From assembly GCA_026391675.1 (NCBI GenBank), contig JAPLDQ010000020.1, positions 86,208 through 150,207 of the forward strand: a stretch of DNA of 64,000 nt, written 5' to 3'. A program made the position numbers and the translations under genes. The notes below the pieces were generated by a model that ran no database searches, had not been told where the DNA came from, and worked only from the letters and a program-made list of their open reading frames with translations. This stretch comes from Bacteroidota bacterium. Lineage in GTDB: Bacteria; Bacteroidota; Bacteroidia; Bacteroidales; JACABE01. Within the stretch, counting starts at the first letter, position 1, and the number at the start of each line of letters is the position of its first letter. Shown here piece by piece: positions 42,075 through 51,533 of this stretch.

Positions 42075-43283
42075 ATGGAATATACACTCAATACGATAGA
42101 AGAAGCAATTGAAGACTTTAAACAAGGTAAGGTATTAATTGTAATTGATGATGAAGACAGGGAAAATGAGGGGGATTTTATTACTGCTGCCGAAACCATA
42201 ACTCCTGAAATTGTTAACTTTATGGCCACGCATGGCAGAGGTCTGATTTGCGCACCGGTAAATGAAGAGCGTTGCGATGAATTAAACCTGCACATGATGG
42301 TTAGCAATAATACTTCAGCTCACGAAACCCAGTTTACCGTTTCTATTGATTTATTGGGTCATGGATGTACTACCGGGATTTCAGCAAGTGACCGTTCAAA
42401 AAGTATCAAAGCACTAACCGACCCTGCAACAAAACCAACAGATTATGGTCGTCCGGGACATATTTTCCCCTTAAGAGCAAAAAAAGGTGGTGTACTTCAA
42501 CGTGCCGGACATACCGAAGCTACAATAGATTTAGCCCGTATGGCTGGTTTGTTTCCTGCTGGAGTTTTGGTTGAAATCATGAATGAAGACGGAACCATGG
42601 CCCGCTTACCTGAACTAGTCGTTATTGCCGGGAAATTTGATCTCAAAATTATTACCATTAAAGATCTGATTGCCTACCGTATAAAAAACGAAAGTCTGAT
42701 CAGAAGAGAACAGATAGTTAATTTACCAACCGAGTTCGGTAATTTTAAACTGCATGCCTATACACAACTAACTACCGGCATCACTCATCTGGCATTGGTA
42801 AAAGGAAGCTGGAAAAAGGATGAAGCAGTATTGGTAAGGGTGCATTCTTCCTGTGTTACAGGTGATATATTTGCTTCTTATAAGTGTGATTGCGGTCAGC
42901 AATTGCATCGTTCCATGCAAATGATAGAAAAAGAAGGCAAAGGCCTGATAGTATATATGAATCAGGAGGGCAGGGGCATAGGATTGCTGAATAAGCTTAA
43001 AGCCTATCATTTGCAGGAAATGGGTAAAGATACTGTTGAAGCTAATGTTGAACTTGGGTTTAAACCTGATGAACGTGATTATGGTATTGGTGCTCAGATT
43101 ATACGTGATCTTGATGCACATAAGATTCGTTTAATTACAAATAATCCCGTTAAAAAAGTTGGTCTGGCTTCTTATGGTATTGAAATTGTTGAAACACTGC
43201 CTTTAATTATTGAACCTAATGAGTTTAATTTTGAATACCTGAAAACAAAACAGGATAAAATGGGGCATATGCTTCATATATAA
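42075..43283 (+). CDS. ribBA: Bifunctional 3,4-dihydroxy-2-butanone-4-phosphate synthase / GTP cyclohydrolase II
   Basis: The 402-residue fusion makes both riboflavin precursors. The RibB half (about 1-200) has [10 protein letters not shown] (25-34), GLICAP, TVSID and [16 protein letters not shown]. The RibA half (about 205-402) has [10 protein letters not shown] with the first zinc Cys, the C-D-C pair just after it, and [10 protein letters not shown] and DYGIGAQI. All catalytic blocks of both halves look intact. Other rib genes are not in the window. The gene has its own strong promoter and ends at a heptamer repeat. Confidence 0.98.
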   Translation: MEYTLNTIEEAIEDFKQGKVLIVIDDEDRENEGDFITAAETITPEIVNFMATHGRGLICAPVNEERCDELNLHMMVSNNTSAHETQFTVSIDLLGHGCTTGISASDRSKSIKALTDPATKPTDYGRPGHIFPLRAKKGGVLQRAGHTEATIDLARMAGLFPAGVLVEIMNEDGTMARLPELVVIAGKFDLKIITIKDLIAYRIKNESLIRREQIVNLPTEFGNFKLHAYTQLTTGITHLALVKGSWKKDEAVLVRVHSSCVTGDIFASYKCDCGQQLHRSMQMIEKEGKGLIVYMNQEGRGIGLLNKLKAYHLQEMGKDTVEANVELGFKPDERDYGIGAQIIRDLDAHKIRLITNNPVKKVGLASYGIEIVETLPLIIEPNEFNFEYLKTKQDKMGHMLHI

Positions 43284-43331
43284 ATTCAGAATTCAGAATT
43301 CAGAAGTTAGAATTCTACCTTCTAAATTCTA
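43283..43331. repeat. 7-bp-period repeat, seven units
   Basis: AATTCAG x3, AAGTTAG, AATTCTA, CCTTCTA and AATTCTA follow each other in strict 7-bp register from the ribBA stop codon to just before the end of the convergent barrel gene. Confidence 0.85.
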
Positions 43332-43334
43332 CCT

Positions 43335-44057
43335 TTAAAAAGGAGTAATACTTATTCCGACTGAGATAGGATATATCTGAGGACCTAAATTCTTTTCGTA
43401 TAATTTTGATAAGGAATAATAAGCCATAATATTAAATTTACCATATCCTAAGCGGGCAATAATACCATACGTCCAGTTATTGATATATTTAATATTACTT
43501 TTCTTTAAGGTAATTTCATCTTTGGTATTTTCAATTACATCTTCGCCTGAATATTTGGTGTGGTTACTGATGTTATAGCCAAATTTGAATCCTAAGGATG
43601 CTTTAAAACGCTTGTTTCGTTCTGCCCTGGTTTTAAATTTCAGTTCAACAGGTATTTCAAGATAACTTACTGCCGTTTTATTTATGCTGTAATCAACAGG
43701 TTTTTTATAATAATCATTCAATTTATAATATTCAGTTTTTCCTGATATTATTCCGTTGGTATCTCTTATTGAAGGTATGGCATCGCTGTAAAAGTTATGA
43801 TAACTTAAGCCTAATCCGCCGGCTAAGCTGAAATTTGAAGTACCTATAGGGAAATTAAGCATAACATAAATATTTACACCCTGATTAATCGGTCTTACTT
43901 TAGCGGTAGAAGGTGCATCCTGCCATAAATCCGTAAATAAATCGAAAACCAATAAATCTTTTCCTTCATTAACTTCTTTTTTTACACCTGGACTTTCTTG
44001 AGCAAATCCTTTATAAAACAGCAAAAAGAAGAAAAGAAAAGCGATGTATTTTTTCAT
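43335..44057 (-). CDS. PorT-like outer-membrane beta-barrel protein
   Basis: The 240-residue protein has a signal peptide (about 1-19, ending GFAQ). An alternating-strand domain with GGLGLSYHNFY, SYLEIPVELKFKT, FKASLGFKFGYNIS and GIIARLGYGKFNIMAYYSL follows, and the C-terminal strand ends in Phe. The SYLEIPVELKFKT strand is the hallmark of the Bacteroidetes 'PorT/outer membrane protein beta-barrel' family. PorT proper belongs to the T9SS, but this general family has many members, so no T9SS role is claimed. Confidence 0.75.
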   Translation of the reverse strand: MKKYIAFLFFFLLFYKGFAQESPGVKKEVNEGKDLLVFDLFTDLWQDAPSTAKVRPINQGVNIYVMLNFPIGTSNFSLAGGLGLSYHNFYSDAIPSIRDTNGIISGKTEYYKLNDYYKKPVDYSINKTAVSYLEIPVELKFKTRAERNKRFKASLGFKFGYNISNHTKYSGEDVIENTKDEITLKKSNIKYINNWTYGIIARLGYGKFNIMAYYSLSKLYEKNLGPQIYPISVGISITPF

Positions 44058-44085
44058 TTGTGTAAATCTTTGATGAAATTTTTGA

Positions 44086-44103
44086 CAAAGATAAGTACTT
44101 TTG
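44086..44103. promoter_or_regulatory. Back-to-back -7 elements for the barrel gene and ygiQ
   Basis: CAAAGATA (44086-44093, reads TATCTTTG leftwards to the barrel gene) and TACTTTTG (44096-44103, rightwards to ygiQ) are two bases apart, so the two promoters probably compete. Confidence 0.5.
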
Positions 44104-44169
44104 TAAAAAATATCTCAGGTTTTTTTTTATTAACTTTAATCATTTTAATTTATTAACAGAAGTCAGGTT

Positions 44170-46056
44170 TTGAGTAAGAACTTTCAATTAACAGATTGGT
44201 TGCCTACCACAGTAAAGGAAATGGAACTTAGAGGCTGGAAACAGCCTGATATTATTATTGTATCCGGTGATGCTTATGTTGATCACCCCGGTTTTGGTGC
44301 TGCAGTTATTGGCAGGATTTTGGAGAAAGAAGGTTATAAGGTTGCAATACTTCCTCAACCCAACTGGCGGGATGACTTACGGGATTTTAAGAAATTAGGT
44401 CAACCCCGTTTGTTTTTTGGTGTTACTTCTGGTTCAATGGATTCCATGATTAACCATTATACTGCTGCACGTCGTAAGCGTAGTGATGATGCATATACAC
44501 CGGGCGGTGAAGCAGGCTTTCGACCTGATTATGCTACTGTGGTTTATTCAAAAATACTTAAGGAATTATTTCCTGAAACGCCTGTTATTTTAGGCGGAAT
44601 TGAAGCAAGTTTACGAAGGGTTTCGCATTATGATTACTGGTCGGATACTTTAAAACCCAGCATTTTAATTGATAGCAAAGCTGATATGCTGGTTTATGGT
44701 ATGGGTGAACAGACTATTATTGATATTGCCAGACAGTTAGATCAGCAGAAAAATATTAATAGCATTGTTGATATTCCTCAAACAGCTTTTCTTCAGGATA
44801 ATCAAGCACTTGAATTTGAAATCAACAACTGGAAAACCATTGAAATAGCTTCACATGAACAATGTTTGAAAGATAAAAAAGTCTTTGCCTCAAATTTTAA
44901 AATCATTGAAGAAGAATCCAACAGAATTAATGCTGACAGAATAATACAGAAAACAGGAGATAAGTTTTTGGTTGTTAATCCTCCAAATGCATTAATGAGC
45001 GAAGTTCAGATAGATGCATCATTTGATCTGCCTTATACCCGTCTTCCTCATCCAAAATATGAAAAAAGAGGTGTTATTGCTGCATATGAGATGATTAAGT
45101 TTTCTGTCAATATTCACAGGGGCTGTTTTGGTGGTTGTGCATTTTGTACCATATCAGCCCATCAGGGAAAATTTATAAGCAGCCGTTCAGAAAAATCTAT
45201 AATAAATGAACTGGAAACCATTGCACAAATGCCTGACTTTAAAGGTTATATTTCCGATCTGGGTGGTCCTTCTGCCAATATGTATCGTATGCAGGGCAAT
45301 GATATTGCAATTTGTGAGAAATGCAAGCGCTATTCCTGCATTCATCCTGCCCAATGTCATAATCTGAATACCAATCATAAACCCTTGCTTGAATTATATA
45401 AGAAGGCAGCTAAGATAAACGGAATTAAAAAGATATTTATAGGCAGTGGCATTCGTTATGACCTATTTACAGGCAAAACCAGAAGTGAAACCCAACTGAA
45501 TGCTTACGATGAGTACGCAAAGCAATTGATAGTAAATCATGTATCCGGACGTTTAAAAATTGCGCCCGAACATAATTCTGATTCAGTTTTAAAACTTATG
45601 CGCAAACCAGGCTTTAAGTTGTTTTATGAATTTAAGACCAAGTTTGAGCGTATTTCTAAGGAAGCAGGATTAAATCAGCAGCTTATTCCTTATTTTATTT
45701 CAAGCCATCCTGGTTGTGAATTAACAGATATGGCAGAACTGGCAATTGAAACAAAAAAATTGGGTTTTAAACCCGAGCAGGTACAGGATTTTACGCCAAC
45801 ACCAATGACACTTGCCACTGATATTTACTATTCCGGTTATCATCCTTATACTTTAAAACCTGTTTTTACAGCGAAAACACAAGAACAAAAGAAAGAACAA
45901 AATCTTTTCTTTTTTTGGTACAAAGCTGAAAATCATCAAAAAATTCAGCATATACTAAAGCGTCTGAACAGAGAGGATTTAGCATCCAGATTATTACCCC
46001 AGAAAAATTCTTTTTATAAAGGAAAATCAAACAATATTAAAGATAAAAAGAAGTAA
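44170..46056 (+). CDS. ygiQ: YgiQ-family radical SAM protein
   Basis: The 628-residue protein starts at TTG 44170. Its B12-binding-like N-terminal region has VSGDAYVDHPGFGAAVIGR (about 32-50) and the UPF0313 block GVTSGSMDSMINHYTA. The radical SAM [4Fe-4S] motif is C319-x3-C323-x2-C326 in GCFGGCAFC. A second Cys cluster in CEKCKRYSCIHPAQC may hold a further metal or cluster. The C-terminal DFTPTPMTLATDIYYSG is family-specific. The reaction of YgiQ is not known. Confidence 0.93.
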   Translation: MSKNFQLTDWLPTTVKEMELRGWKQPDIIIVSGDAYVDHPGFGAAVIGRILEKEGYKVAILPQPNWRDDLRDFKKLGQPRLFFGVTSGSMDSMINHYTAARRKRSDDAYTPGGEAGFRPDYATVVYSKILKELFPETPVILGGIEASLRRVSHYDYWSDTLKPSILIDSKADMLVYGMGEQTIIDIARQLDQQKNINSIVDIPQTAFLQDNQALEFEINNWKTIEIASHEQCLKDKKVFASNFKIIEEESNRINADRIIQKTGDKFLVVNPPNALMSEVQIDASFDLPYTRLPHPKYEKRGVIAAYEMIKFSVNIHRGCFGGCAFCTISAHQGKFISSRSEKSIINELETIAQMPDFKGYISDLGGPSANMYRMQGNDIAICEKCKRYSCIHPAQCHNLNTNHKPLLELYKKAAKINGIKKIFIGSGIRYDLFTGKTRSETQLNAYDEYAKQLIVNHVSGRLKIAPEHNSDSVLKLMRKPGFKLFYEFKTKFERISKEAGLNQQLIPYFISSHPGCELTDMAELAIETKKLGFKPEQVQDFTPTPMTLATDIYYSGYHPYTLKPVFTAKTQEQKKEQNLFFFWYKAENHQKIQHILKRLNREDLASRLLPQKNSFYKGKSNNIKDKKK

Positions 46057-46137
46057 TTTTGCCCGATATTATTAGATTTGTTAATAGTTTTTAACAAAAA
46101 ATAGCTTTTATTGCTTTCATTTCCAGTTTAATTTAAG

Positions 46138-46145
46138 TAACTTTG
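46138..46145 (+). promoter_or_regulatory. Candidate -7 element (TAACTTTG) for the cysteine-rich unknown gene
   Basis: An exact TAnnTTTG match about 112 bp before the ATG at 46258, implying a long 5' leader of about 100 nt. Confidence 0.5.
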
Positions 46146-46257
46146 CAGATTATTTTAAATAATTGTAAGTTATTTTTTAGTTTTATTTTAAACAAATCCT
46201 GACTAAAGCTTGTTAAAACTTATACTTATTTATTAATTGTTTTAGTAAAAATTGCGT

Positions 46258-48012
46258 ATGCATAATTTTCATATCCCAGTAATGGGAATTGGTTATACAA
46301 TAGATACTCCTGTTAAAGTTGCACATCTTGGTATATCTTCTGTTATATCTCTTTTAGATGATATGTTGATTGAAAAGATGAGAGCTTTCTATTGCAATAA
46401 GTTTGAAATACCATACCAGGAAATATCTAATAAAGTAGAAGATTTCAGAGCAAAAAGGATAACCTCTTATTTAAATACAATTGACAAAATAGTTTCAGCA
46501 AAATTCGCTGAACTAAAAAATTCCGCTTCTGAATTAGGAAAAGATTTTGAAAGATATATTGAATTACTTCCTGATGTTTCTCCTATTAAACAAAAATTTG
46601 CAGAATTTCAACATGATATTCATGAGAAAAAAGAACATTTGCAATGGATAATTAATAATCTGGTTGTTGGAAATATTGATGTTAACATCATGACAAAGCT
46701 GGATAAAGCTAATTATCTGAACGGAGAAATGCAAACCGTTGAGTTTAATGATGCACATGCTGCTTTAAGGGGCTTTGCAAATAGTAATTTAAGTTCTTCA
46801 ATTGTATTATCTGCCGGAATGAATCCCAGATTATATGCCTATTTTGAAAAATTTGAGGATTTCTATCCTGATGAAAATGCTTTTTTAAAGAAAAAAATAA
46901 TATTAAAAGTAAGTGATTACCGTTCTGCATTAATACAAGGTAAGTTTTTTGCAAAAAAAGGTTTATGGGTATCTGAATATCGAATTGAATCCGGTTTAAA
47001 TTGTGGCGGACATGCTTTCCCGACTCAGGGTTATTTAATGGGTCCAATCTTAGAAGAATTTAAAAATAACCGTGAAGAACTGATAAATTCTACCTTTGAA
47101 TTATATAGTGCATCACTTAAAAATCAACAACGTCATTGCCCGCAACAACCACCACTTATCAAAATTACAGCTCAGGGTGGAGTTGGTACGAACCAGGAAC
47201 ATGAATTTTTATTGAATTATTACCAGTTAAATTCAGTTGGCTGGGGTTCTCCGTTTTTATTGGTTCCTGAAGTAATCAATGTTGATGAGCATACCTTGCA
47301 ATTACTCAGTGATGCAAAAGAAAAAGATTTATATTTAAGTGATACTTCACCTCTTGGTGTTCCGTTTAATACATTAAGAAGTAATACCAAAGATGTTGAA
47401 AAACAAGACTGGATAAATCATGGTAAACCAGGAAGCCCTTGTCCGAAAAAGTATGGTGCCATTAATATGGAAGGTATGTGTACAGGGTCAAGGCAATATC
47501 AGCGTGCAAAAATTAAAGAACTGGACAGCTTAAATTTAAATGCCGATGATTATAAAAAAGCTTATGATAAAATAACAGTAAAATCCTGTATCTGTGTTGG
47601 ATTAGGAACCACACCTTTATTGGTTAATGATTTGGATATTAAAGTCGAAGGTAATGCTGTTTCTGTTTGTCCGGGTCCTAATTTAGCTTATTTTGATAAG
47701 ATTGTAAGTTTAAAAGAAATGGTTGACCATATATATGGCAGAACCAACTTATTACGCAATCATGATCGTCCGAATATGTTTATTAATGAACTGGCTTTAT
47801 ATCTTAATTTCTTAAAAACAGATATTAAAAACGCAGATAAACCACTTTCATCCAAACAGATTGATTATTATAATGGTTTTAAAAATAATTTACTGATTGG
47901 CATTGACTACTATTTTTCTTTAGTCGAAAAATTAGGAAAAAATAATTGTAATATTAATCTGGATTTATTACAAAAACATAAGCAGGATTTAACTGATTTA
48001 ATTATCAACTAA
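46258..48012 (+). CDS. Large conserved cysteine-rich protein of unknown function
   Basis: The 584-residue soluble protein starts at ATG 46258 (a TTG two codons upstream is also open). The N-terminus MHNFHIPVMGIGYTID is followed by VKVAHLGISSVISLLDD. A helical stretch (about 40-170) precedes a part with TIM-barrel-like blocks: LNCGGHAFPTQG (C249), ITAQGGVGTNQEHEF and GWGSPFLLVPEV. Seven cysteines cluster in the C-terminal two thirds: C249, C294, C395, C408, C444, C446 and C471 (in SPCPKKYG, GMCTGS, SCICVG and VCPGPN). This suggests Fe-S or zinc binding. The middle is faintly like FMN-dependent nitronate monooxygenase or glutamate-synthase barrels. I do not recognise the family. It precedes mrp and the NFU gene. 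Confidence 0.8.
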   Translation: MHNFHIPVMGIGYTIDTPVKVAHLGISSVISLLDDMLIEKMRAFYCNKFEIPYQEISNKVEDFRAKRITSYLNTIDKIVSAKFAELKNSASELGKDFERYIELLPDVSPIKQKFAEFQHDIHEKKEHLQWIINNLVVGNIDVNIMTKLDKANYLNGEMQTVEFNDAHAALRGFANSNLSSSIVLSAGMNPRLYAYFEKFEDFYPDENAFLKKKIILKVSDYRSALIQGKFFAKKGLWVSEYRIESGLNCGGHAFPTQGYLMGPILEEFKNNREELINSTFELYSASLKNQQRHCPQQPPLIKITAQGGVGTNQEHEFLLNYYQLNSVGWGSPFLLVPEVINVDEHTLQLLSDAKEKDLYLSDTSPLGVPFNTLRSNTKDVEKQDWINHGKPGSPCPKKYGAINMEGMCTGSRQYQRAKIKELDSLNLNADDYKKAYDKITVKSCICVGLGTTPLLVNDLDIKVEGNAVSVCPGPNLAYFDKIVSLKEMVDHIYGRTNLLRNHDRPNMFINELALYLNFLKTDIKNADKPLSSKQIDYYNGFKNNLLIGIDYYFSLVEKLGKNNCNINLDLLQKHKQDLTDLIIN

Positions 48013-48019
48013 TAATATA

Positions 48020-48043
48020 AACCTGCCTAGTTGCAGGTTTTTT
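48020..48043 (+). terminator. Terminator after the cysteine-rich gene
   Basis: ACCTGC (48021-48026) and GCAGGT (48033-48038) flank a 6-nt loop and are followed by TTTTTATTTTT. Confidence 0.88.
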
Positions 48044-48141
48044 ATTTTTATTCTCCGGTAAAACAAAAACTTCTATTAAGTTGTTTAAACTCACAAAAAA
48101 ATATTATCTTTACCGATTCTAAATAACATATTAAAAAAACT

Positions 48142-49242
48142 ATGAATTATACTGTTGAGAAAATAAATGAAGCACTCAGTACGGTTAATGATCCTGACTT
48201 ACATCGCGATTTGGTTAGCTTGAAAATGATTGAAAATATAGCAATTAACGGCAAAAATATAAGTTTTGATCTGGTCTTGACCACTCCGGCTTGTCCTATG
48301 AAAAACAGAATGAAAAACGATTGTATAAATGCTATACATGAAGTTGTTGATGCAGCTGCCGTAGTTGATGTAAATCTTACTTCCAGGGTTACTACACATC
48401 GTAAGCAGGATGATGAATTTCTGAAAGGAATAAAAAATATTATTGCTATAGCCTCAGGAAAAGGTGGCGTTGGAAAATCTACCGTTGCTGTAAATTTAGC
48501 AGTTGCTTTAGCTAATACAGGCGCATCAGTTGCATTGGTTGATGCTGATATATATGGCCCAAGTATTCCATTAATGTTTGATGCCCTTAAAGAAAGACCT
48601 GCTGCAATCGATGTAGATGGTCATACAAAGTTAATTCCAATTGAAAAATATGGCGTTAAATTATTGTCAATCGGCTTTTTTGTTGATCCAAACAAAGCCT
48701 TGGTATGGCGTGGTCCAATGGCATCAGGTGCATTGAAACAATTATTTACTGACGGTGATTGGGGCGAAATTGATTATATGCTTATCGATTTACCTCCTGG
48801 TACCGGTGATATGCACCTTACCATGATACAGACAGTTCCTGTAACCGGAGCAATTATTGTAAGTACACCACAGCAACTTGCTATTGCTGATGTTCGTAAA
48901 GCTGCCGATATGTTCAGACAGGAAACTATTAATGTCCCTATATTAGGTGTAGTTGAAAACATGGCCTATTTTACACCTGCTGAATTACCCAATAATAAAT
49001 ATTATATATTTGGAAAAGAAGGTTGCATTCAATTAGCCAATGATTTAGATGTACCTTTGCTGAGTCAGATTCCAATTGTACAAAGCATTGCTGAATCAGG
49101 TGATAGTGGAAAACCTGCTGCCTGTGACCAGAATTCTATTGTTGGTAAAGCATTTATGCAATTAGCTGAAAAAACCGCTCAGCAAATTGCCATTCGCAAT
49201 GCTGAACAACAACCCACTAAAGTTGTAGAAATCAATCATTAA
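48142..49242 (+). CDS. mrp: Mrp/NBP35-type iron-sulphur cluster carrier ATPase
   Basis: The 366-residue protein has an N-terminal MIP18/DUF59 domain (about 1-90, with TTPACPMKNRM). A P-loop ATPase follows: GKGGVGKST (106-114), ALVDADIYGPSIP, DYMLIDLPPGTGD and STPQQLAIADVRKA. After VENMAYFTPAE the usual CxxC pair of Mrp proteins is missing, as in many Bacteroidetes members that bind clusters differently. It lies 25 bp upstream of the NFU gene in the same operon. Confidence 0.95.
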   Translation: MNYTVEKINEALSTVNDPDLHRDLVSLKMIENIAINGKNISFDLVLTTPACPMKNRMKNDCINAIHEVVDAAAVVDVNLTSRVTTHRKQDDEFLKGIKNIIAIASGKGGVGKSTVAVNLAVALANTGASVALVDADIYGPSIPLMFDALKERPAAIDVDGHTKLIPIEKYGVKLLSIGFFVDPNKALVWRGPMASGALKQLFTDGDWGEIDYMLIDLPPGTGDMHLTMIQTVPVTGAIIVSTPQQLAIADVRKAADMFRQETINVPILGVVENMAYFTPAELPNNKYYIFGKEGCIQLANDLDVPLLSQIPIVQSIAESGDSGKPAACDQNSIVGKAFMQLAEKTAQQIAIRNAEQQPTKVVEINH

Positions 49243-49267
49243 TATAACAACCAATAATTAAAAAACA

Positions 49268-49513
49268 ATGACAATAGAAGAAAAATTAGAAATGACCAAT
49301 AAGGTTCAAAATGCAATTGAACAAATCAGGCCATATTTACAAAATGACGGTGGTGATATTCAGTTTGTGGAATTAACTGATGACAATATCGTTAAAGTTG
49401 AATTACAGGGTGCTTGCGGAAGTTGTCCTTACAGTTTAATGACATTGAAAAATGGAGTGGAACAGGCTGTAATCAAAGCAATTCCTGAAATCAAAGCGGT
49501 AGAATCTATTTAA
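49268..49513 (+). CDS. NifU C-terminal-like (NFU) iron-sulphur carrier
   Basis: The 81-residue protein is a single NFU domain with NDGGDIQFVEL and the cluster-binding pair C50-G-S-C53 in GACGSCPYS. NFU proteins accept an Fe-S cluster and hand it to apo-enzymes. Co-transcription with Mrp supports a joint role in cluster delivery. It has no N-terminal degenerate A-type domain, unlike NfuA. Confidence 0.94.
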   Translation: MTIEEKLEMTNKVQNAIEQIRPYLQNDGGDIQFVELTDDNIVKVELQGACGSCPYSLMTLKNGVEQAVIKAIPEIKAVESI

Positions 49514-49572
49514 ATTTCTTAAGATTTATAAAATAGGCATAATTGCTGTAAGATTCTTGCAGCGTTTATGTC

Positions 49573-49580
49573 TATTTTTG
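49573..49580 (+). promoter_or_regulatory. Candidate -7 element (TATTTTTG) for the DUF1801 gene
   Basis: An exact TAnnTTTG match 28 bp before the ATG at 49609. Confidence 0.45.
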
Positions 49581-49608
49581 TTTGTTTTAATATTATATTG
49601 AAAATACG

Positions 49609-50010
49609 ATGGAAAATCCTGAAAAAATAAAGTTCAAATCTGTTGATGAATACATAGCAAGTTTTCCTGCAAATTTCAGTGAAAAATTGGAATGTATCCG
49701 TAAAATTGTTAATAGAGATGCCCCTGCTGCAACTGAAGTCATAAGTTATAATATGCCTGCCTATAAGTATAAAGGTATGTTGCTTTATTTTGCTGCACAT
49801 AGCTCACATATTGGCTTTTATGCTATGAAATCAGCTAATGTTATCTTTAAGGAAGATTTGAAAGGCTATAAGACTACTATCGGTGGTATACAGTTTCCTG
49901 TTGATAAGGATATCCCTGTTGAACTGGTCAGTAAAATTGTAAGATACAGGATAGCTGAAAATGATGAAAAGGAAATGTTGAAAAAGCAGACCAAACAACA
50001 AAAACGTTGA
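49609..50010 (+). CDS. DUF1801 (YdhG/frataxin-like) protein
   Basis: The 133-residue protein has the DUF1801 pattern: VDEYIASFP near the start, EVISYNMPAYKYKG, LLYFAAHSSHIGFY, and YKTTIGGIQFPVDKDIP with the basic tail KKQTKQQKR. Members have a split-barrel-like fold; one B. subtilis relative (YdhG/Fra) is an iron chaperone for Fe-S assembly. Placement just after Mrp-NFU fits an iron-handling role. This is inference from family and context. Confidence 0.85.
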   Translation: MENPEKIKFKSVDEYIASFPANFSEKLECIRKIVNRDAPAATEVISYNMPAYKYKGMLLYFAAHSSHIGFYAMKSANVIFKEDLKGYKTTIGGIQFPVDKDIPVELVSKIVRYRIAENDEKEMLKKQTKQQKR

Positions 50011-50015
50011 TTTAT

Positions 50016-51326
50016 ATGAGAAAAATTATTGGTTACCTGATTATCAGTTTATTCCTTCTGTTAAACACAAAAGCCCAGAATCTGTATTTCCCACCTGCGA
50101 GCAATAGCGCTAACTGGGATACTGTTTCTCCTGCTTCATTGGGTTGGTGCGTGACCAAAATAGATTCCCTTTATAATTTCTTACAGCAGGAAAATTCCAA
50201 AGCATTTATCGTTTTAAAGAATGGGAAAATAGTGTTGGAGAAATATTTTGGAAGCTTTACCAAAGATAGTTTATGGTATTGGGCTTCGGCCGGTAAGACT
50301 TTAACTTCATTTTTAATTGGAAAAGCTCAGGAAGAAGGCTTTTTATCAATTAATGACACCTCTTTAAAATATTTAGGAGCAGGATGGACAAATGAAACTG
50401 CAGCTCAGGAGAGTAAAATTAAAATCCGTCACCAGCTCACCATGACAAGTGGTTTGGACGATGGCGTTCCGGATAACCATTGTACCATCGATACTTGCTT
50501 GAATTATCTCGCTGATGCCGGAAACAGATGGGCATATCATAATGCACCCTATACCTTGCTGGAAAAAGTTATAACTACTGCAACAGGACAAGCTATCAAT
50601 ACCTATACTTTTTCAAAACTGAAGTTAAAAACCGGAATTGGAGGTTTGTGGGTAATGTCGGATTACGATAATGTATTTTTCAGTACACCTCGGAATATGG
50701 CACGTTTCGGCTTGTTATTTGAAAACAGATGTATCTGGAATACCGATACCATGATGTATGATACAGCCTATATCCGTCAGATGACCACAACTTCTCAATC
50801 CTTTAACCTTTCTTACGGATATTTATGGTGGTTAAATGGAAAAGCTTCCTTTATGGCACCAGGTACTCAACTAGTTTTTAATGGTTCATATGCTCCGCAC
50901 GCCCCTGTTGATATGTTTGCAGGTATTGGTAAAAACGGACAAATTGTTTGTGTTTCTAAAAGTAAAGGATTGGTTGTTGTAAGAATGGGCGATCAGCCTA
51001 CTAATTTTGGCGAAGTCCCTTTTTTGTTTTGTGACCAGGTATGGGAAAAGCTGAATACGGTGATGTGTAACGGAACTTTAGTTAGCGAGAATAATAAAAA
51101 AAATGATGAAATATTAATTTTTCCTAATCCTGCTCATTCAATTATTAATGTTGGATTTTATAAGAATGAAAATTTTGAAATACAAATATCAGATTTACTG
51201 GGGAATATAATTATATCGCTGAAAAATAAAAACAATGTTGATATATCGTTGCTCAATAATGGAATTTATTTTTTAAAACTAACAGAAAATCAGCATACTA
51301 TAATTAAAAAGATTATTAAACAATAA
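50016..51326 (+). CDS. Secreted beta-lactamase-fold serine hydrolase with T9SS sorting domain
   Basis: From ATG 50016 the protein has 436 residues; the TTG nine bases upstream is not needed. The signal peptide ends about LLNTKAQ. The beta-lactamase/DD-peptidase fold has S91-A-G-K94 in ASAGKT (SxxK motif) and YHN in WAYHNAPYT (YxN motif), and MTSGLDDG matches class C relatives. The C-terminal about 75 residues are a T9SS type A domain (LIFPNPAHSIINVGF ... NGIYFLKL ... KKIIKQ). It is probably an exported esterase or peptidase acting at the cell surface. Confidence 0.9.
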   Translation: MRKIIGYLIISLFLLLNTKAQNLYFPPASNSANWDTVSPASLGWCVTKIDSLYNFLQQENSKAFIVLKNGKIVLEKYFGSFTKDSLWYWASAGKTLTSFLIGKAQEEGFLSINDTSLKYLGAGWTNETAAQESKIKIRHQLTMTSGLDDGVPDNHCTIDTCLNYLADAGNRWAYHNAPYTLLEKVITTATGQAINTYTFSKLKLKTGIGGLWVMSDYDNVFFSTPRNMARFGLLFENRCIWNTDTMMYDTAYIRQMTTTSQSFNLSYGYLWWLNGKASFMAPGTQLVFNGSYAPHAPVDMFAGIGKNGQIVCVSKSKGLVVVRMGDQPTNFGEVPFLFCDQVWEKLNTVMCNGTLVSENNKKNDEILIFPNPAHSIINVGFYKNENFEIQISDLLGNIIISLKNKNNVDISLLNNGIYFLKLTENQHTIIKKIIKQ

Positions 51327-51363
51327 TATTTTAATTTAAAGTCAAAAATTCTGAAAAAATAAT

Positions 51364-51371
51364 TAATTTTG
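51364..51371 (+). promoter_or_regulatory. -7 element (TAATTTTG) for the riboswitch-TonB transcript
   Basis: An exact TAnnTTTG match whose expected start site (about 51378) falls at the first base of the riboswitch P1 stem. Confidence 0.65.
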
Positions 51372-51376
51372 CAGCA

Positions 51377-51466
51377 TGACGAATAGGGGTGCCTAAAAAT
51401 AACGGGCTGAGATCATACCCATTGAACCTGAACCGGGTAGTGCCGGCGGAGGGAGTTAGGGGAAAC
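51377..51466 (+). promoter_or_regulatory. TPP (THI-box) riboswitch
   Basis: The conserved TPP aptamer parts are in order: TAGGGGTGCC (51384-51393), GGCTGAGATCATACCC (51405-51420), then ACCTGAACCGGGTAGTGCC (51425-51443) and GGCGGAGGGAG. These cover the pyrimidine-sensing CUGAGA and the pyrophosphate-sensing helix. It lies 68 bp before the TonB receptor. Downstream, TGAATGGT (51475-51482) pairs with ACCATTCA (51496-51503), and the segment AGGGGAAAC can pair with GTTTTTTTCCCT. A switch of alternative helices near the start codon is therefore plausible. Excess TPP should lower receptor expression. Confidence 0.95.
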
Positions 51467-51533
51467 TTTATTAATGAATGGTTTTTTTCCCTATTACCAT
51501 TCAAAAGTTTAACTTTTTAATACATAATAAAAA

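Noticed and set aside
42021..42075. FMN riboswitch before ribBA
   Set aside because: The promoter is only about 20 bp from the start codon and the RFN-element motifs are absent.
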